DNA from: Methanobrevibacter sp.
GTDB taxonomy: Archaea > Methanobacteriota > Methanobacteria > Methanobacteriales > Methanobacteriaceae
Reading direction: 5' to 3'
Assembly: GCA_017434525.1 (NCBI GenBank)
Contig: JAFRFD010000078.1
Span: forward strand, 1 to 64,000
DNA: 64,000 nucleotides
The position numbers were made by a program, and so were the translations under genes. The notes below the pieces were generated by a model. The model was given only the letters and a program-made list of their open reading frames with translations. It was not told the DNA's origin and did no database searches. Positions 18,705 through 27,655 of this stretch are shown here, in pieces; the stretch's first letter is position 1, and each line of letters starts with the position of its first letter.

Positions 18705-19721
18705 ATGTACATAGAGATAATAAATGAAATTAAAGCTAATCTTGGTGAAAACAAGGATTTAAACAGGAAATATTTGTCATCCCAAATTGAAAAATACAAG
18801 GATCATCCATACAACAAAGAGATTGTCCGCGAAATATCCAGAATGATGTGGGACTGCCTTAGCGATGAAGAAAAGGAAGAATTCATTGAAATATCAGATA
18901 ACGAAAATCCAATAATGGACATTTTAAATGAGATTTCTGAATTTATTGAAGTCGGTGAATACAAAAAAGCTTTAGACAAACTTAACAGATTCATGGAAAG
19001 TTTTCCCGGAATGTTTGAAGACGACAGGGTTAGTGAATACCACAGCTTCACAAATCCTTTAGAAGAGTTATTGTTCAGAAAGTATATCGGAGCCAAAAAG
19101 GAAGTCAGACTCATTCCAGACAATAAGCCTTTACTTGATTTGTACTACATTTATGGATTTTTGCTTCTGGAAAACAATCAACTTGAAGAAGCAGAGGAAA
19201 ATCTAAAAAAAGCCAATAAAATCAATCCTGTTTCGGCTAGAATAATACTTGAATTAAGTGAAATCTACAAAAAACACACCCCAAGCTTCAATCAATTTTA
19301 CATTTACACAACAGAAGCATTGACATATTCATATTACCCAAATGATATTGCAAGATGTTACAGAAACTTGGCATATTATTACATTGAGGAAAACAGATTG
19401 GATGTCGCAACCGCATTTTTAAAATACAGCATGACCTTTGAAATGAGCATAATGGCATATAGCGAATTGCATTACATCGAATCAAAAGGCCAAAATATAG
19501 ATATGGGTCTGGAAGATGCAATTGAAATAATTAAAAAGCAGAATATACAACTTGGAGTTAATCCATTCATTTTGGAAACAATGAACGAACTTGCAAAGGA
19601 ATATGAAAATAACCAACTATTCAATCGGGCAATATACTTCTATGAACTAATGTTTAACTTAACAAATGACGAAAAGACTGCTGAAAAAATTAAAAACTTA
19701 ACTGAAGAAAAAAACTATTAA
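18705..19721 (+). CDS. TPR-repeat protein of unknown function
   Basis: About 338 residues. The ATG at 18705 is chosen because TAGGTG lies five bases before it; a GTG two codons upstream overlaps that site. Tetratricopeptide-like helices are visible at about 140-175 (YIYGFLLLENNQLEEAEENLKKANKI is a clear TPR), about 210-240 and about 290-330. No signal peptide or membrane segment. It lies divergent from the thermosome gene and upstream of three small plus-strand genes. TPR proteins scaffold protein contacts; the partner is unknown. Confidence 0.8.
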   Translation: MYIEIINEIKANLGENKDLNRKYLSSQIEKYKDHPYNKEIVREISRMMWDCLSDEEKEEFIEISDNENPIMDILNEISEFIEVGEYKKALDKLNRFMESFPGMFEDDRVSEYHSFTNPLEELLFRKYIGAKKEVRLIPDNKPLLDLYYIYGFLLLENNQLEEAEENLKKANKINPVSARIILELSEIYKKHTPSFNQFYIYTTEALTYSYYPNDIARCYRNLAYYYIEENRLDVATAFLKYSMTFEMSIMAYSELHYIESKGQNIDMGLEDAIEIIKKQNIQLGVNPFILETMNELAKEYENNQLFNRAIYFYELMFNLTNDEKTAEKIKNLTEEKNY

Positions 19722-19758
19722 TAATATTATAATATATAAATATTATATAGGTGATTTT

Positions 19759-19914
19759 ATGTGTTCTAGTGGAGGACCAATGGCCGATATTGATTTAAAA
19801 AAATTGAAAACAAAAAAATATCACTGCAAAGAATGTGGAAATACCTTTAAAGGTCTTGGAAAAAAGGTAGTTTGCCCATCCTGTCAAAGTGATAATGTCG
19901 AACTTGCAGAGTAA
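19759..19914 (+). CDS. Small zinc-ribbon protein
   Basis: A 51-residue protein beginning MCSSGGPMADIDLKK. It has two Cys pairs, YHCKECGNTFKGLG and VVCPSCQSDNV, spaced as in rubredoxin/FmdB-like zinc ribbons. GTGAT four bases upstream of the ATG serves as ribosome binding site. It lies 37 bp after the TPR gene. The function is unknown; such proteins often bind nucleic acids or protein partners. Confidence 0.85.
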   Translation: MCSSGGPMADIDLKKLKTKKYHCKECGNTFKGLGKKVVCPSCQSDNVELAE

Positions 19915-19952
19915 ATTTATTTACTCTAATTTTTATTTTTTTAGTGATTTTT

Positions 19953-20405
19953 ATGAATATTGATTTTAAAGATGATGAAATACTATTTCTTGAAGGTGAA
20001 ACTGGAATGGTCGGCATTGTCAAAGTAGCCTATGAAAACAAAATGCTGTTTATCGCAACCCAGGACAATGAGGAAATAGTCCAATTTTTAGAATCCGATG
20101 ACATTATTGCAGTTTCAAATTTTAAAAAGGATAAACGAGCAATAAGATCACAGGCTTATTTAAGCCGTGAAGAATCATCCCCATTAATAATCCTGAATAA
20201 AGACCATCCATCCACCAAACGACTGGAAACCGTCATATCCATTGGTGATGGAGTGAACTTAAACTGCAATATAACACCCGGAACCCATCCTGAACAAAAC
20301 ATTTTATGCTCATGTGACAGTTTATCCGGTCTTGAGATTGTTAAGACATCAACTGGAGTAAAACTAAATAAAGAATTTGACAATTATACAATTGAGAAAT
20401 TTTAG
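19953..20405 (+). CDS. Uncharacterised archaeal protein
   Basis: About 150 residues, starting MNIDFKDDEILFLEGE. The ATG at 19953 is chosen over the upstream GTG because GTGAT lies four bases before it, as with the gene above. I do not recognise the family. The sequence looks like a compact soluble beta-rich domain with a Cys-containing motif (NILCSCDSLSG) near residue 120. It lies 8 bp before the DUF116 gene, so the two are probably co-transcribed. Confidence 0.75.
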   Translation: MNIDFKDDEILFLEGETGMVGIVKVAYENKMLFIATQDNEEIVQFLESDDIIAVSNFKKDKRAIRSQAYLSREESSPLIILNKDHPSTKRLETVISIGDGVNLNCNITPGTHPEQNILCSCDSLSGLEIVKTSTGVKLNKEFDNYTIEKF

Positions 20406-20413
20406 GTTAAACC

Positions 20414-21055
20414 ATGCTATTTATCGATTCATTTTACATGTTTTTAGGCCAATTGGTAGTTTTTCTGGCCATTTTAATTCTAATATTATTCATTGTAGTT
20501 CTGATTTTAGGACTTTTAATTGCCCGTAAAAACCAGATAAAATTCCCAAGATTTTTACTGTATATTGTTGATTTGTTATACTCACCGTTCAAGACAATTG
20601 CACATTTTCTGAAACTGGATGATTATCTAATCGACGATATTGCAATCAAGGTCCGAGATGAAATCAATAAAGAGAAATTCAAAGGAATACCTGCTGAGAA
20701 AACCTTGATTTTCCTGCCACACTGCTTAAGGCATAGAGACTGTCCCGCAACACTTCAAAAGGAAGGTTTGAATTGTACAGAATGTGGATTATGCTCAATT
20801 GGAATTATCAAAAAGAAATCAGAACCATTAGGCTATAAATTATATATTGTTCCAGGATCAAGCTTTGTTAAAAAAATAGTTATGGAAAATAAATTCCAAG
20901 CCGTGCTTGGTGTTGCCTGTCATGAGGATTTGAATCAAATGATGATGTTATTGTCTGATTTTTGTCCACAGGGAGTGTTGCTTGAAAAGACCGGCTGTTT
21001 TGAAACAAAAGTAAATGTTAAAAAAGTATTTGAAAAAATAGATTCAAAATACTGA
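20414..21055 (+). CDS. DUF116-family membrane-anchored protein
   Basis: A 213-residue protein with one N-terminal membrane segment (about 10-35) and a Cys-rich domain. The motif LPHCLRHRDCPA, then NCTECGLC, and later GVACHEDL and FCPQGVLLEKTGC, identify DUF116, found mainly in archaea and some bacteria. The Cys spacing suggests an iron-sulfur or other metal site, but the function is not established. It ends the small plus-strand cluster and converges on the secreted peptidase gene. Confidence 0.85.
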   Translation: MLFIDSFYMFLGQLVVFLAILILILFIVVLILGLLIARKNQIKFPRFLLYIVDLLYSPFKTIAHFLKLDDYLIDDIAIKVRDEINKEKFKGIPAEKTLIFLPHCLRHRDCPATLQKEGLNCTECGLCSIGIIKKKSEPLGYKLYIVPGSSFVKKIVMENKFQAVLGVACHEDLNQMMMLLSDFCPQGVLLEKTGCFETKVNVKKVFEKIDSKY

Positions 21056-21146
21056 AATTACTCCATTTTAAAAAAAAAAGATTTTAAAAAAAATGAAAGA
21101 ATAAAATATGATTTCTATAAAGCCAAAAAAAATAATGAAAGTTAAA

Positions 21147-24100
21147 TTATTTTTTAACTTTCACTTTTTGTTTAACTGTATTTTTATAGTAGGTCACTTG
21201 GTAAGTTACTTTTTTACCCACTTTAAGGTTTTTAAGAACATATTGCTTAATTGTTATTTTTGCAATACCATATTTGTTGGTTTTTGCAGAGTAGGTTTTA
21301 CCATTGAACTTGAAGGTTACCCATTTACTTTTTATAGGGGTTTTTCCTTGTTTCAATACGGCTGCAATCACTAATTTCTTTGCAGATTTTTTGATTGTGA
21401 CCTTTGCAAGTTTTAAAACCTGTTTTACCTTAACTTTATTTTTGATGGTTTGACCTGCATAAGTTGCAAACAATGAGTATTTGCCAGGATTAACTGTATT
21501 TGGTATAGTCAATGTTGCATAACCGTTGCTGTCAGTTTTAACTTTATATTTTACATTATTTAAAGTCATTACTACAATTTCGTTTGCACCTACAGGATTT
21601 CCATCATCTCCATATACCCTAACCTTGAAGCTTGATCCATCAGCATGATACATGTATACGTTTGAATTTGCTGCGAATCTTGAAACGACTTTAATTGTGA
21701 CATTTACCTCTTCCAAGGTTTCAGGATTCACTAAAACCAAAGTATGAGTTCCAATGGACAAATCGGATAAATCTATGTACAATATTCCATCATTATCCTC
21801 AATTGTTCCAGTGTAGTTTCTGCCATCTAATTTGTAGGATATATTTGTATCGAATAATTCAACACCGTATTCATCAATAAATTCAATTTCAAGATTGGTT
21901 TGTGCTTTATAACCTATAGTTATAGATTCATTGACATTAATAGTGCGGATTATTTCAAAGAGTTCTACAAGTTCATCATCATTTTCATCATCATATGGAG
22001 TTATGATGCTATAAGCTCCAGGTCCCAATTTTAAATCAAATGTTGCCTCACCATCTTTTACTGTTGCACTACCGACAACCTTATTGTTTTTCGCAATGGA
22101 AATCTTTTTGCCATTTGCATTTGATTTGACAGTGACCATGCTATTTTTTGTATAATATTGGGTTTGGGATTTTTGAGGATTATTGTTTTTGAATGTATAT
22201 GCCTTGATACATGCAGCCTGTTTAAATAATCCTAAATCTTCTGAAGTGTTGTCAGGATAATAAATAATACTGTTTCCTTTTTCAAAAATAATCCTGGTAT
22301 CTCCAATCAAAGGTACTGATTTTTCCTTAATTTCCACTGAAAATTTGTGACCGTAGTTGACAGCTATCTTTTTATTCAGTTTTATTGTTGAAAATCCTGC
22401 ATGGTCTGAGGTACCGTTTTGACTGTAAACAGCTTTTCCATCTACATAAACAGTTATGACATAATTTTCGTTTGCTGTTTCGAAATATGTTCCAACAGCA
22501 GATACCAATTCATTGTCTACTGCAGTATAAGTGTTTACAATACTCATTTCTTTACCATTTAGCTTGAAAAATCTTGTCATATCCCCGATATCATACTGGT
22601 ATGCTCTGGCATACTGTTCAGTGTTTTTAATAATATACCCTGCAGATTCACTATGCATTGCAAAGGATGTATCATAGTAAGATACATAGAAGTATCCGTC
22701 TTCACCCCAGTCAGTTCCCCAGCTGTTTTTACAAATCCAAGCACCGTTTCCTTTAGGTTTTATTAGGAAATTGTCCTTTGAATAATTGTCATCCCAACCG
22801 ACTAATGTTACAAAGTGATTTCCATCTTCTTTACCGTTATAATATTGTGCATGAGTATTCTTATTGTAATAATTATTGTTTGATACAGCACCATAAATAT
22901 GAACAGTCAACCCACCATAGTTTATTAATGCATCTTTTAATTTTGCATTATCAAGAGCCCCTGTACGTGCAGGTATCAGGATACTGTCCTGGATGTGGAA
23001 AGAATCACCAGTAAATTGTGACAAGCTTATTTTACCAAGCTCATCATATGAGTCATCATTTACAGATATGGTTCCCAACCAAGATAGGAAAAGGCCCATA
23101 GCTGAAGATACATATCCTGTTTCATATACGCTTGTAGTACCATAAACACCATAATGCAGTGCTGAATTTTTAATGTTGTTTTCAGATAAATCAAGTAATA
23201 TTCCTGTTGCTTTTAAAAATGCTGATTCAAGTGCGCCTGTTGCACCAAATGCCCAACATGATCCCATAGCACCTTGGTCTTTAACAACACCTGCCAAGTG
23301 ATAATCACGTAAATCAAATTTAGGGCTTGAAGCAGTTTCATTGACTTTTATTGTTGGATCCAAAATGATTTTTTTACCCTCATAATCAACTACTTGAGTG
23401 TATGCTACCTGATTTAATAAGGTTTTGCCGCCATTCAAGTCATTGTTTTTAAGAGAGGATCCTTTTCTGTCAAAATAGCTTACAATAACTTCCTTATTGT
23501 TGTCTGCAAAATAGTTATTTTTGATTTCATATTCACTGGAATATAAATAGATACCGCTGCCTAAAGTTCTTGCTGAATTGTTTACAATATCACATGAAGA
23601 GACTGTGACTTTACTGTCATCAATGAACAGTGCCCCTCCTTCCAAATAATCTGCTGAATTCTCGTTGACTTTACAGTTTCCTATTAATGAGGTTGTATTT
23701 GAGAGATAAACTGCTCCTCCTGAATATTTGGCCACATTACTTATTAAATGAGAACCTACAATAGTAATCTGCCCTCCTAACTGGAGATATGCTCCACCAA
23801 ATTCTGAAGAACAATTTTCAAACAATGAACTTTTGATAGCCACATCGCTTGTTGCATTATAATTATCACCGTTAAGGTCTGCAAAAATTGCCCCTCCGTT
23901 TCTGCTTGATGAAGTGTTGATAAAGCTACACTTTTCAATATTTACTGAAGCAGTTTTTTTAAGTCCGATAGCTCCAGCAGTATTTACTGCAAATAAATTG
24001 CTGAATAAAGAATTGAAAACTGTGAGTTCTTCCTTTTCACAGTAAATTGCTGTTGCATAATCTGAAGTCATATTTGCAAAAATTGAATTTTTAACTGTTG

Positions 24101-24749
24101 TAATGGAGTTATATGCATAAATTACACCCCATCCAATTTTTTTATTATTTGTGAAAGTAGAACCATCAACATTGACTCTACTGTTTAACGCATATATTGA
24201 AGCGCCGTTTTTAGCATAATTTTCTGTGAATTTATCATTTGTACTGTAATAATTACTGCCAGATGCATATATCGCAGCACCTTCATATAAATCATGATTG
24301 TTTTCAAAGGTCACATTATTTGTATACAAGATACAATCGTTTAAAATGACTGAAGATTTATCACAATTACGTATTTTAAGATTATTAATGTATACGGTTC
24401 CACTAGTGATTTTAAAAACGTTTGCCTGATTATCCGCATCAATTACGTGGTTATTTCCTTCAATAGTATATTTTCCATTTTCTGCAATATTTAATCTAAT
24501 ACCCTCTTGTTTAAATGCTGCATCTGTCTTATTACTGAATTTATAATCTGTCTGAATATCCAATCCGCTTTCAGGGCTCCTGTCAATATCATCAAGTAAA
24601 TCCTTAAATGTTTTCTCTCCTACAGAAAGAATATATGAATCTGAAATTTCCAAATTTTCGTCAGATTGATTAACATCTTCCGCACTAACTGCACCAATGC
24701 CTATTATTAAAAACAATAATGCAGTTATCAGAAATATTTTTCTTTTCAA
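21147..24749 (-). CDS. Secreted adhesin-like protein with beta-helix repeats and a papain-like (C1) peptidase domain
   Basis: About 1200 residues from a TTG start seven bases after GGAGGT; an upstream ATG overlaps that site. A signal peptide (MKRKIFLITALLFLIIGIG) is followed by parallel beta-helix/POMP-like repeats (about 90-455), a C1-type cysteine peptidase (about 475-740) and C-terminal Ig-like modules with a Lys-rich end. The catalytic residues are C498 in MGSCWAFG, H645 in GNHFVTLVGWDD and N675 in CKNSWGTDWGEDGYF, with the oxyanion Gln in KDQGAMG. The peptidase therefore looks active. No membrane anchor or sortase-type motif is seen. Likely a surface protein; target unknown. Confidence 0.88.
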   Translation of the reverse strand: MKRKIFLITALLFLIIGIGAVSAEDVNQSDENLEISDSYILSVGEKTFKDLLDDIDRSPESGLDIQTDYKFSNKTDAAFKQEGIRLNIAENGKYTIEGNNHVIDADNQANVFKITSGTVYINNLKIRNCDKSSVILNDCILYTNNVTFENNHDLYEGAAIYASGSNYYSTNDKFTENYAKNGASIYALNSRVNVDGSTFTNNKKIGWGVIYAYNSITTVKNSIFANMTSDYATAIYCEKEELTVFNSLFSNLFAVNTAGAIGLKKTASVNIEKCSFINTSSSRNGGAIFADLNGDNYNATSDVAIKSSLFENCSSEFGGAYLQLGGQITIVGSHLISNVAKYSGGAVYLSNTTSLIGNCKVNENSADYLEGGALFIDDSKVTVSSCDIVNNSARTLGSGIYLYSSEYEIKNNYFADNNKEVIVSYFDRKGSSLKNNDLNGGKTLLNQVAYTQVVDYEGKKIILDPTIKVNETASSPKFDLRDYHLAGVVKDQGAMGSCWAFGATGALESAFLKATGILLDLSENNIKNSALHYGVYGTTSVYETGYVSSAMGLFLSWLGTISVNDDSYDELGKISLSQFTGDSFHIQDSILIPARTGALDNAKLKDALINYGGLTVHIYGAVSNNNYYNKNTHAQYYNGKEDGNHFVTLVGWDDNYSKDNFLIKPKGNGAWICKNSWGTDWGEDGYFYVSYYDTSFAMHSESAGYIIKNTEQYARAYQYDIGDMTRFFKLNGKEMSIVNTYTAVDNELVSAVGTYFETANENYVITVYVDGKAVYSQNGTSDHAGFSTIKLNKKIAVNYGHKFSVEIKEKSVPLIGDTRIIFEKGNSIIYYPDNTSEDLGLFKQAACIKAYTFKNNNPQKSQTQYYTKNSMVTVKSNANGKKISIAKNNKVVGSATVKDGEATFDLKLGPGAYSIITPYDDENDDELVELFEIIRTINVNESITIGYKAQTNLEIEFIDEYGVELFDTNISYKLDGRNYTGTIEDNDGILYIDLSDLSIGTHTLVLVNPETLEEVNVTIKVVSRFAANSNVYMYHADGSSFKVRVYGDDGNPVGANEIVVMTLNNVKYKVKTDSNGYATLTIPNTVNPGKYSLFATYAGQTIKNKVKVKQVLKLAKVTIKKSAKKLVIAAVLKQGKTPIKSKWVTFKFNGKTYSAKTNKYGIAKITIKQYVLKNLKVGKKVTYQVTYYKNTVKQKVKVKK

Positions 24750-24804
24750 AATTTTTACCTCCATTATTACTTCATAACTTATCCTTTTTGATTATTAAAA
24801 CTTT

Positions 24805-24975
24805 TTATGAATTGAAAAATGCATATACATCGATATCATCATAGTTGGCATCCTTTTTCTCCGCTTCAACTAATGATTTTACAAGGTCAACAGTTTTTGA
24901 CCTGATGTACCATATATCTGGGATAATGCAAATTCTGTCATTTCCACCTGTCAAACTGTATAAAATATACGGCAT
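24805..24975 (-). CDS. Small hypothetical protein upstream of the secreted peptidase gene
   Basis: A 56-residue open frame beginning MPYILYSLTGGNDRICIIPD. Codon use looks like that of real genes nearby (balanced Asp, Lys, Val, Tyr). There is no clear ribosome binding site; a TATA-like box (CCATATAATATAC) about 20 bases before the ATG would suit a leaderless or near-leaderless transcript. It ends 55 bp before the start of the secreted peptidase gene on the same strand, so it could be co-transcribed, or it could be a remnant of a longer gene. I do not recognise the family. Confidence 0.45.
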   Translation of the reverse strand: MPYILYSLTGGNDRICIIPDIWYIRSKTVDLVKSLVEAEKKDANYDDIDVYAFFNS

Positions 24976-25501
24976 GTTTTAAAAACTGTATATTATATGG
25001 AATAAAATCTATTTTTTGTATTTATTAAATATTGTGATTTGAACATTTTTCAAAACATGATTTGATTTTTTGACATGGTCCATTCAAGCTAGCACATATA
25101 GGTAACCAATTCAATATGAATTAAAAAAAAAACCGAACGGTCATTCTGCTGAAACAATGTGAAAAAAATACGTTTAAATTATCCGACACATAACATTAAC
25201 ATCCTCATTTGACATTAATAGTAGACTAACTGAATCTGAACAACCTTCAATTTCAAATAATGCCTTATTATACTTCAATTTTGTCTTTTCTTATCAATAA
25301 GATACATGTCGACTGCGACTTCATGAAAAAAACAAAAAAGTAAAGAGAAAAAAATTAAAAAAAATAGATATTAAAATTAATATATTACAGTAATCATGCA
25401 AGTTTTCACATGACTACAAATACTAACCATAGCAAGACATGATGATTACTACATGAATGGCTAAAAATAAGTATTTTTGAAAAATACGTATTTAACCAAT
25501 G
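24976..25501. other. A+T-rich intergenic region holding one copy of a long direct repeat
   Basis: No gene is supported here. The notable element is the left copy of a direct repeat at 25303-25425. There is also a small perfect dyad ACCG-AA-CGGT at about 25132. Confidence 0.5.
25303..25425. repeat. Direct repeat flanking the AAA ATPase gene, left copy
   Basis: About 120 bp matching 27332-27450. The best-conserved parts are CGACTGC, TTCATGAAAAAA, ATATTAAAAT, and a run of over 30 identical bases except one that starts CAGTAATCATGCAAGTTTTC and ends ATACTA. Differences are single bases and short gaps. The two copies bracket the ATPase gene and its promoter. Confidence 0.75.
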
Positions 25502-26953
25502 TTATAAAAATGAAAATGTCTTTGGAGGTATGTAAATTACATCATCCTTCCTTTTAATTGCATTTGTATTATTTGCAACAACAATACCATATTCGCAATC
25601 ATATTTATTGATGGCATGTTTAATCTGAGATTTCTTTTTCTTTCCACGACCCACTTCAATTGGAATGATGTTTTCGGATTCTTCTTGTATTAAAAAGTCA
25701 ACATTTGTTTTTTTATTTGCATCGTAGTATATTGTGAAATTAGTAAATTCCCTATTGGATAAATTGAATAAATTTGATGCAATTAAGTTTTCCAGAAGCA
25801 AACCTTCATAATCTTCAGTTCCAAGCAATGGATTACCAACCTTACGTGACAATGCATGTCTGATACTGGGTGTTGCGAAGTAATATTTCCAGGATTTCTT
25901 AACTCGTTTGGCTGAACCACCATATGGCTCACAATGGAAAATCAAATGGGTTTTTTCAAGCAGATCCAATATTTTATTAACATTTGCTGTTGATGTTTTT
26001 AGATAATTAGCAAGATTAGCATGTGTTAACTCACCAGGCTGTTGTAAAGCAAAATACCTCAATATACGTTTTGCATTTGACTGATTGGATGAAGAAATCT
26101 CTTTTATTTGAGACATGTCTTTAGTAATTACCCTTTCAGTAATTTCAACTAAATCTTCACATATTTCCCTGTGTGTCTTTTTATCAAAAAGTATTGGAAA
26201 AGCACCAACTTTAAAATATTCATCCCAATCATTAGACGAGTAATCCGGACAATTGGTTAAAAGATTGTTTGTTTCAAATTCTGATTTGACTGCTGAATCA
26301 ATATTGCCCGAAAATATCATGTCTCTTAAATCATTTGATAAATTTCCGACATTCAAATCATATTTTAATTTAAGATGTTGAGTATAATTTAGAGGAGTTA
26401 AAGATTTCTTACGCATTCTTCTTGCAAGATCATCATTTTGTTCCAGATGAAGAGCTGATGAACCTGTGAATATGATAAAAATATTATATGACTTGTCATA
26501 AATGATTTTACCAGTCTTCGCCCACTTTTTATCTATTTGAGATTCATCTATGAAGATAAAAACCTTTTCATTTAAAGTTCTTAAATTTGCATGAAATACA
26601 TCTTTTAAATAAATTTCAACCATTTGGCGAATATTACATTCAACAAAATCATTTAAATCATCAAAAGAAACATATAATATATTTCTGGGAGGAATATTCA
26701 TTTCTTTCAACAAATATTCATATAACTGCAGGATTAAAGTTGTTTTGCCAACACCCCTAAGACCCGGTAAAACTACAATTTTATTTGATGTATCTTCATT
26801 TAAAAAAGTATTTACATATCCTTTTATTTCATCCAATTCATCTCGAGTGTTGAATTTTTTATTATTTTTAGATAATTCTCTGTTTAAGATATTGGGAACA
26901 TCATTTAATTCATTCCTAATAAAATTTGAGATTAATCCTTCTCGTTCCAACAT
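25502..26953 (-). CDS. AAA ATPase with DUF4143-like C-terminal region
   Basis: A 483-residue ATPase of the type common as singletons in Methanobrevibacter genomes. The Walker A motif is in LRGVGKTTLI (about residue 65), Walker B in FIFIDESQ (about 133), and a sensor region lies in IIFTGSSALHL. A winged-helix-like segment (GELTHANLANYLKTS, about 310) follows, then a C-terminal restriction-endonuclease-like fold with IPIEVGRGKKKKSQI (about 435). GGAGG lies seven bases before the ATG. Its promoter has palindromic motifs, and direct repeats flank the gene. The biological role is unknown; related proteins have been suggested in toxin-antitoxin or mobile contexts. Confidence 0.85.
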   Translation of the reverse strand: MLEREGLISNFIRNELNDVPNILNRELSKNNKKFNTRDELDEIKGYVNTFLNEDTSNKIVVLPGLRGVGKTTLILQLYEYLLKEMNIPPRNILYVSFDDLNDFVECNIRQMVEIYLKDVFHANLRTLNEKVFIFIDESQIDKKWAKTGKIIYDKSYNIFIIFTGSSALHLEQNDDLARRMRKKSLTPLNYTQHLKLKYDLNVGNLSNDLRDMIFSGNIDSAVKSEFETNNLLTNCPDYSSNDWDEYFKVGAFPILFDKKTHREICEDLVEITERVITKDMSQIKEISSSNQSNAKRILRYFALQQPGELTHANLANYLKTSTANVNKILDLLEKTHLIFHCEPYGGSAKRVKKSWKYYFATPSIRHALSRKVGNPLLGTEDYEGLLLENLIASNLFNLSNREFTNFTIYYDANKKTNVDFLIQEESENIIPIEVGRGKKKKSQIKHAINKYDCEYGIVVANNTNAIKRKDDVIYIPPKTFSFL

Positions 26954-26982
26954 GCAAAAACCTCCTAATTTAATACTAATTA

Positions 26983-27067
26983 TTCAAATATTTAAATTAT
27001 CTTATATAAATAATTATTCAAATAATTAAACAATTATATATAAATACTTGTTCAAATATTTGAACAA
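26983..27067 (-). promoter_or_regulatory. Three inverted repeats upstream of the ATPase gene
   Basis: A perfect 20 bp palindrome, TTGTTCAAATATTTGAACAA, is at 27048-27067. A near copy of its core, TTCAAATATTTAAA, is at 26983-26996, and AATTATT-CA-AATAATT is at 27012-27027. All lie within about 115 bases before the start codon, around TATA-like boxes. They look like an operator array; the regulator is unknown and may be the ATPase itself, which has a winged-helix-like segment. Confidence 0.5.
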
Positions 27068-27228
27068 AAGGAAATAAGTTTGATTTTAAAAATAACAATT
27101 AAAAATCAGTAATGACCTTTAATTACTAAATATATTAATTTTAATATAAATATTAAGTGAAATATTAATTGTTTTCAATAACATATGAACATATAATTAT
27201 TAAATATAATTTAAAAAGCATATAAATC

Positions 27229-27285
27229 TTGTTGAAGTCACTTCGGAAAATTGCTCTGAGAAAAACATAATATATAAACTTTACG
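27229..27285 (-). repeat. Repeated promoter-leader element, copy 1
   Basis: Plus-strand CTTGTTGAAGTCACTTCGGA and on to AATATATAAACTTT. It matches 57599-57656 at most positions. On the minus strand it reads as a strong TATA box (AAGTTTATATATTATG) followed about 35 bases later by a small hairpin GAAGTGACTTC. No gene begins directly downstream; the ATPase starts about 275 bases further on. Confidence 0.55.
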
Positions 27286-27331
27286 AACAGTATTATTTAA
27301 AAAAAACAATATTTATTCATAACAATCACCA

Positions 27332-27450
27332 AAATACTTGCCGACTGCAATTTCATGAAAAAACACAAAAGAGAAGAGAAATAATATTAAAAAAAATGAT
27401 ATTAAAATATTGCAGTAATCATGCAAGTTTTCACATGACTATAAATACTA
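27332..27450. repeat. Direct repeat flanking the AAA ATPase gene, right copy
   Basis: Partner of 25303-25425. Its right end reaches the stop codon of the small gene at 27448, so this copy forms the 3' untranslated region of that gene. It contains the small hairpin TCATG-N10-CATGA (in GTAATCATGCAAGTTTTCAC and after). Confidence 0.75.
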
Positions 27451-27654
27451 GTCCTCATAATATCTTACAAAATCATCTGATTCCTGAGTCTGGCTGAACT
27501 CTTCAATGAAGGCTTTCAAATCATTGATAAACTCTTCTTTTCTCTTATTGAAATCCTTGATTTTCGAATAGTCCTTTTTTATAGCCAAGCTCATTATTAT
27601 ATCATCGGTTTCAAGAGTAAGTTCTGGATACAATTCATCTAAGAAATCATCCAT
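27448..27654 (-). CDS. Small acidic hypothetical protein downstream of hmgA
   Basis: 68 residues from the chosen ATG, beginning MDDFLDELYPELTLETDD. AGAGG lies five bases before it, within the end of hmgA; an ATG five codons upstream has no such site. The start just overlaps or abuts the hmgA stop, so translation is probably coupled. The protein is helical and charged, with no recognised domain. A longer open frame that reaches into hmgA in another phase is an artefact. Confidence 0.65.
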   Translation of the reverse strand: MDDFLDELYPELTLETDDIIMSLAIKKDYSKIKDFNKRKEEFINDLKAFIEEFSQTQESDDFVRYYED

Positions 27655-27655
27655 T

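Noticed and set aside
24805..24975. Calling the 56-residue frame a firm gene
   Set aside because: Good codon use but no ribosome binding site and no family; kept at low confidence only.
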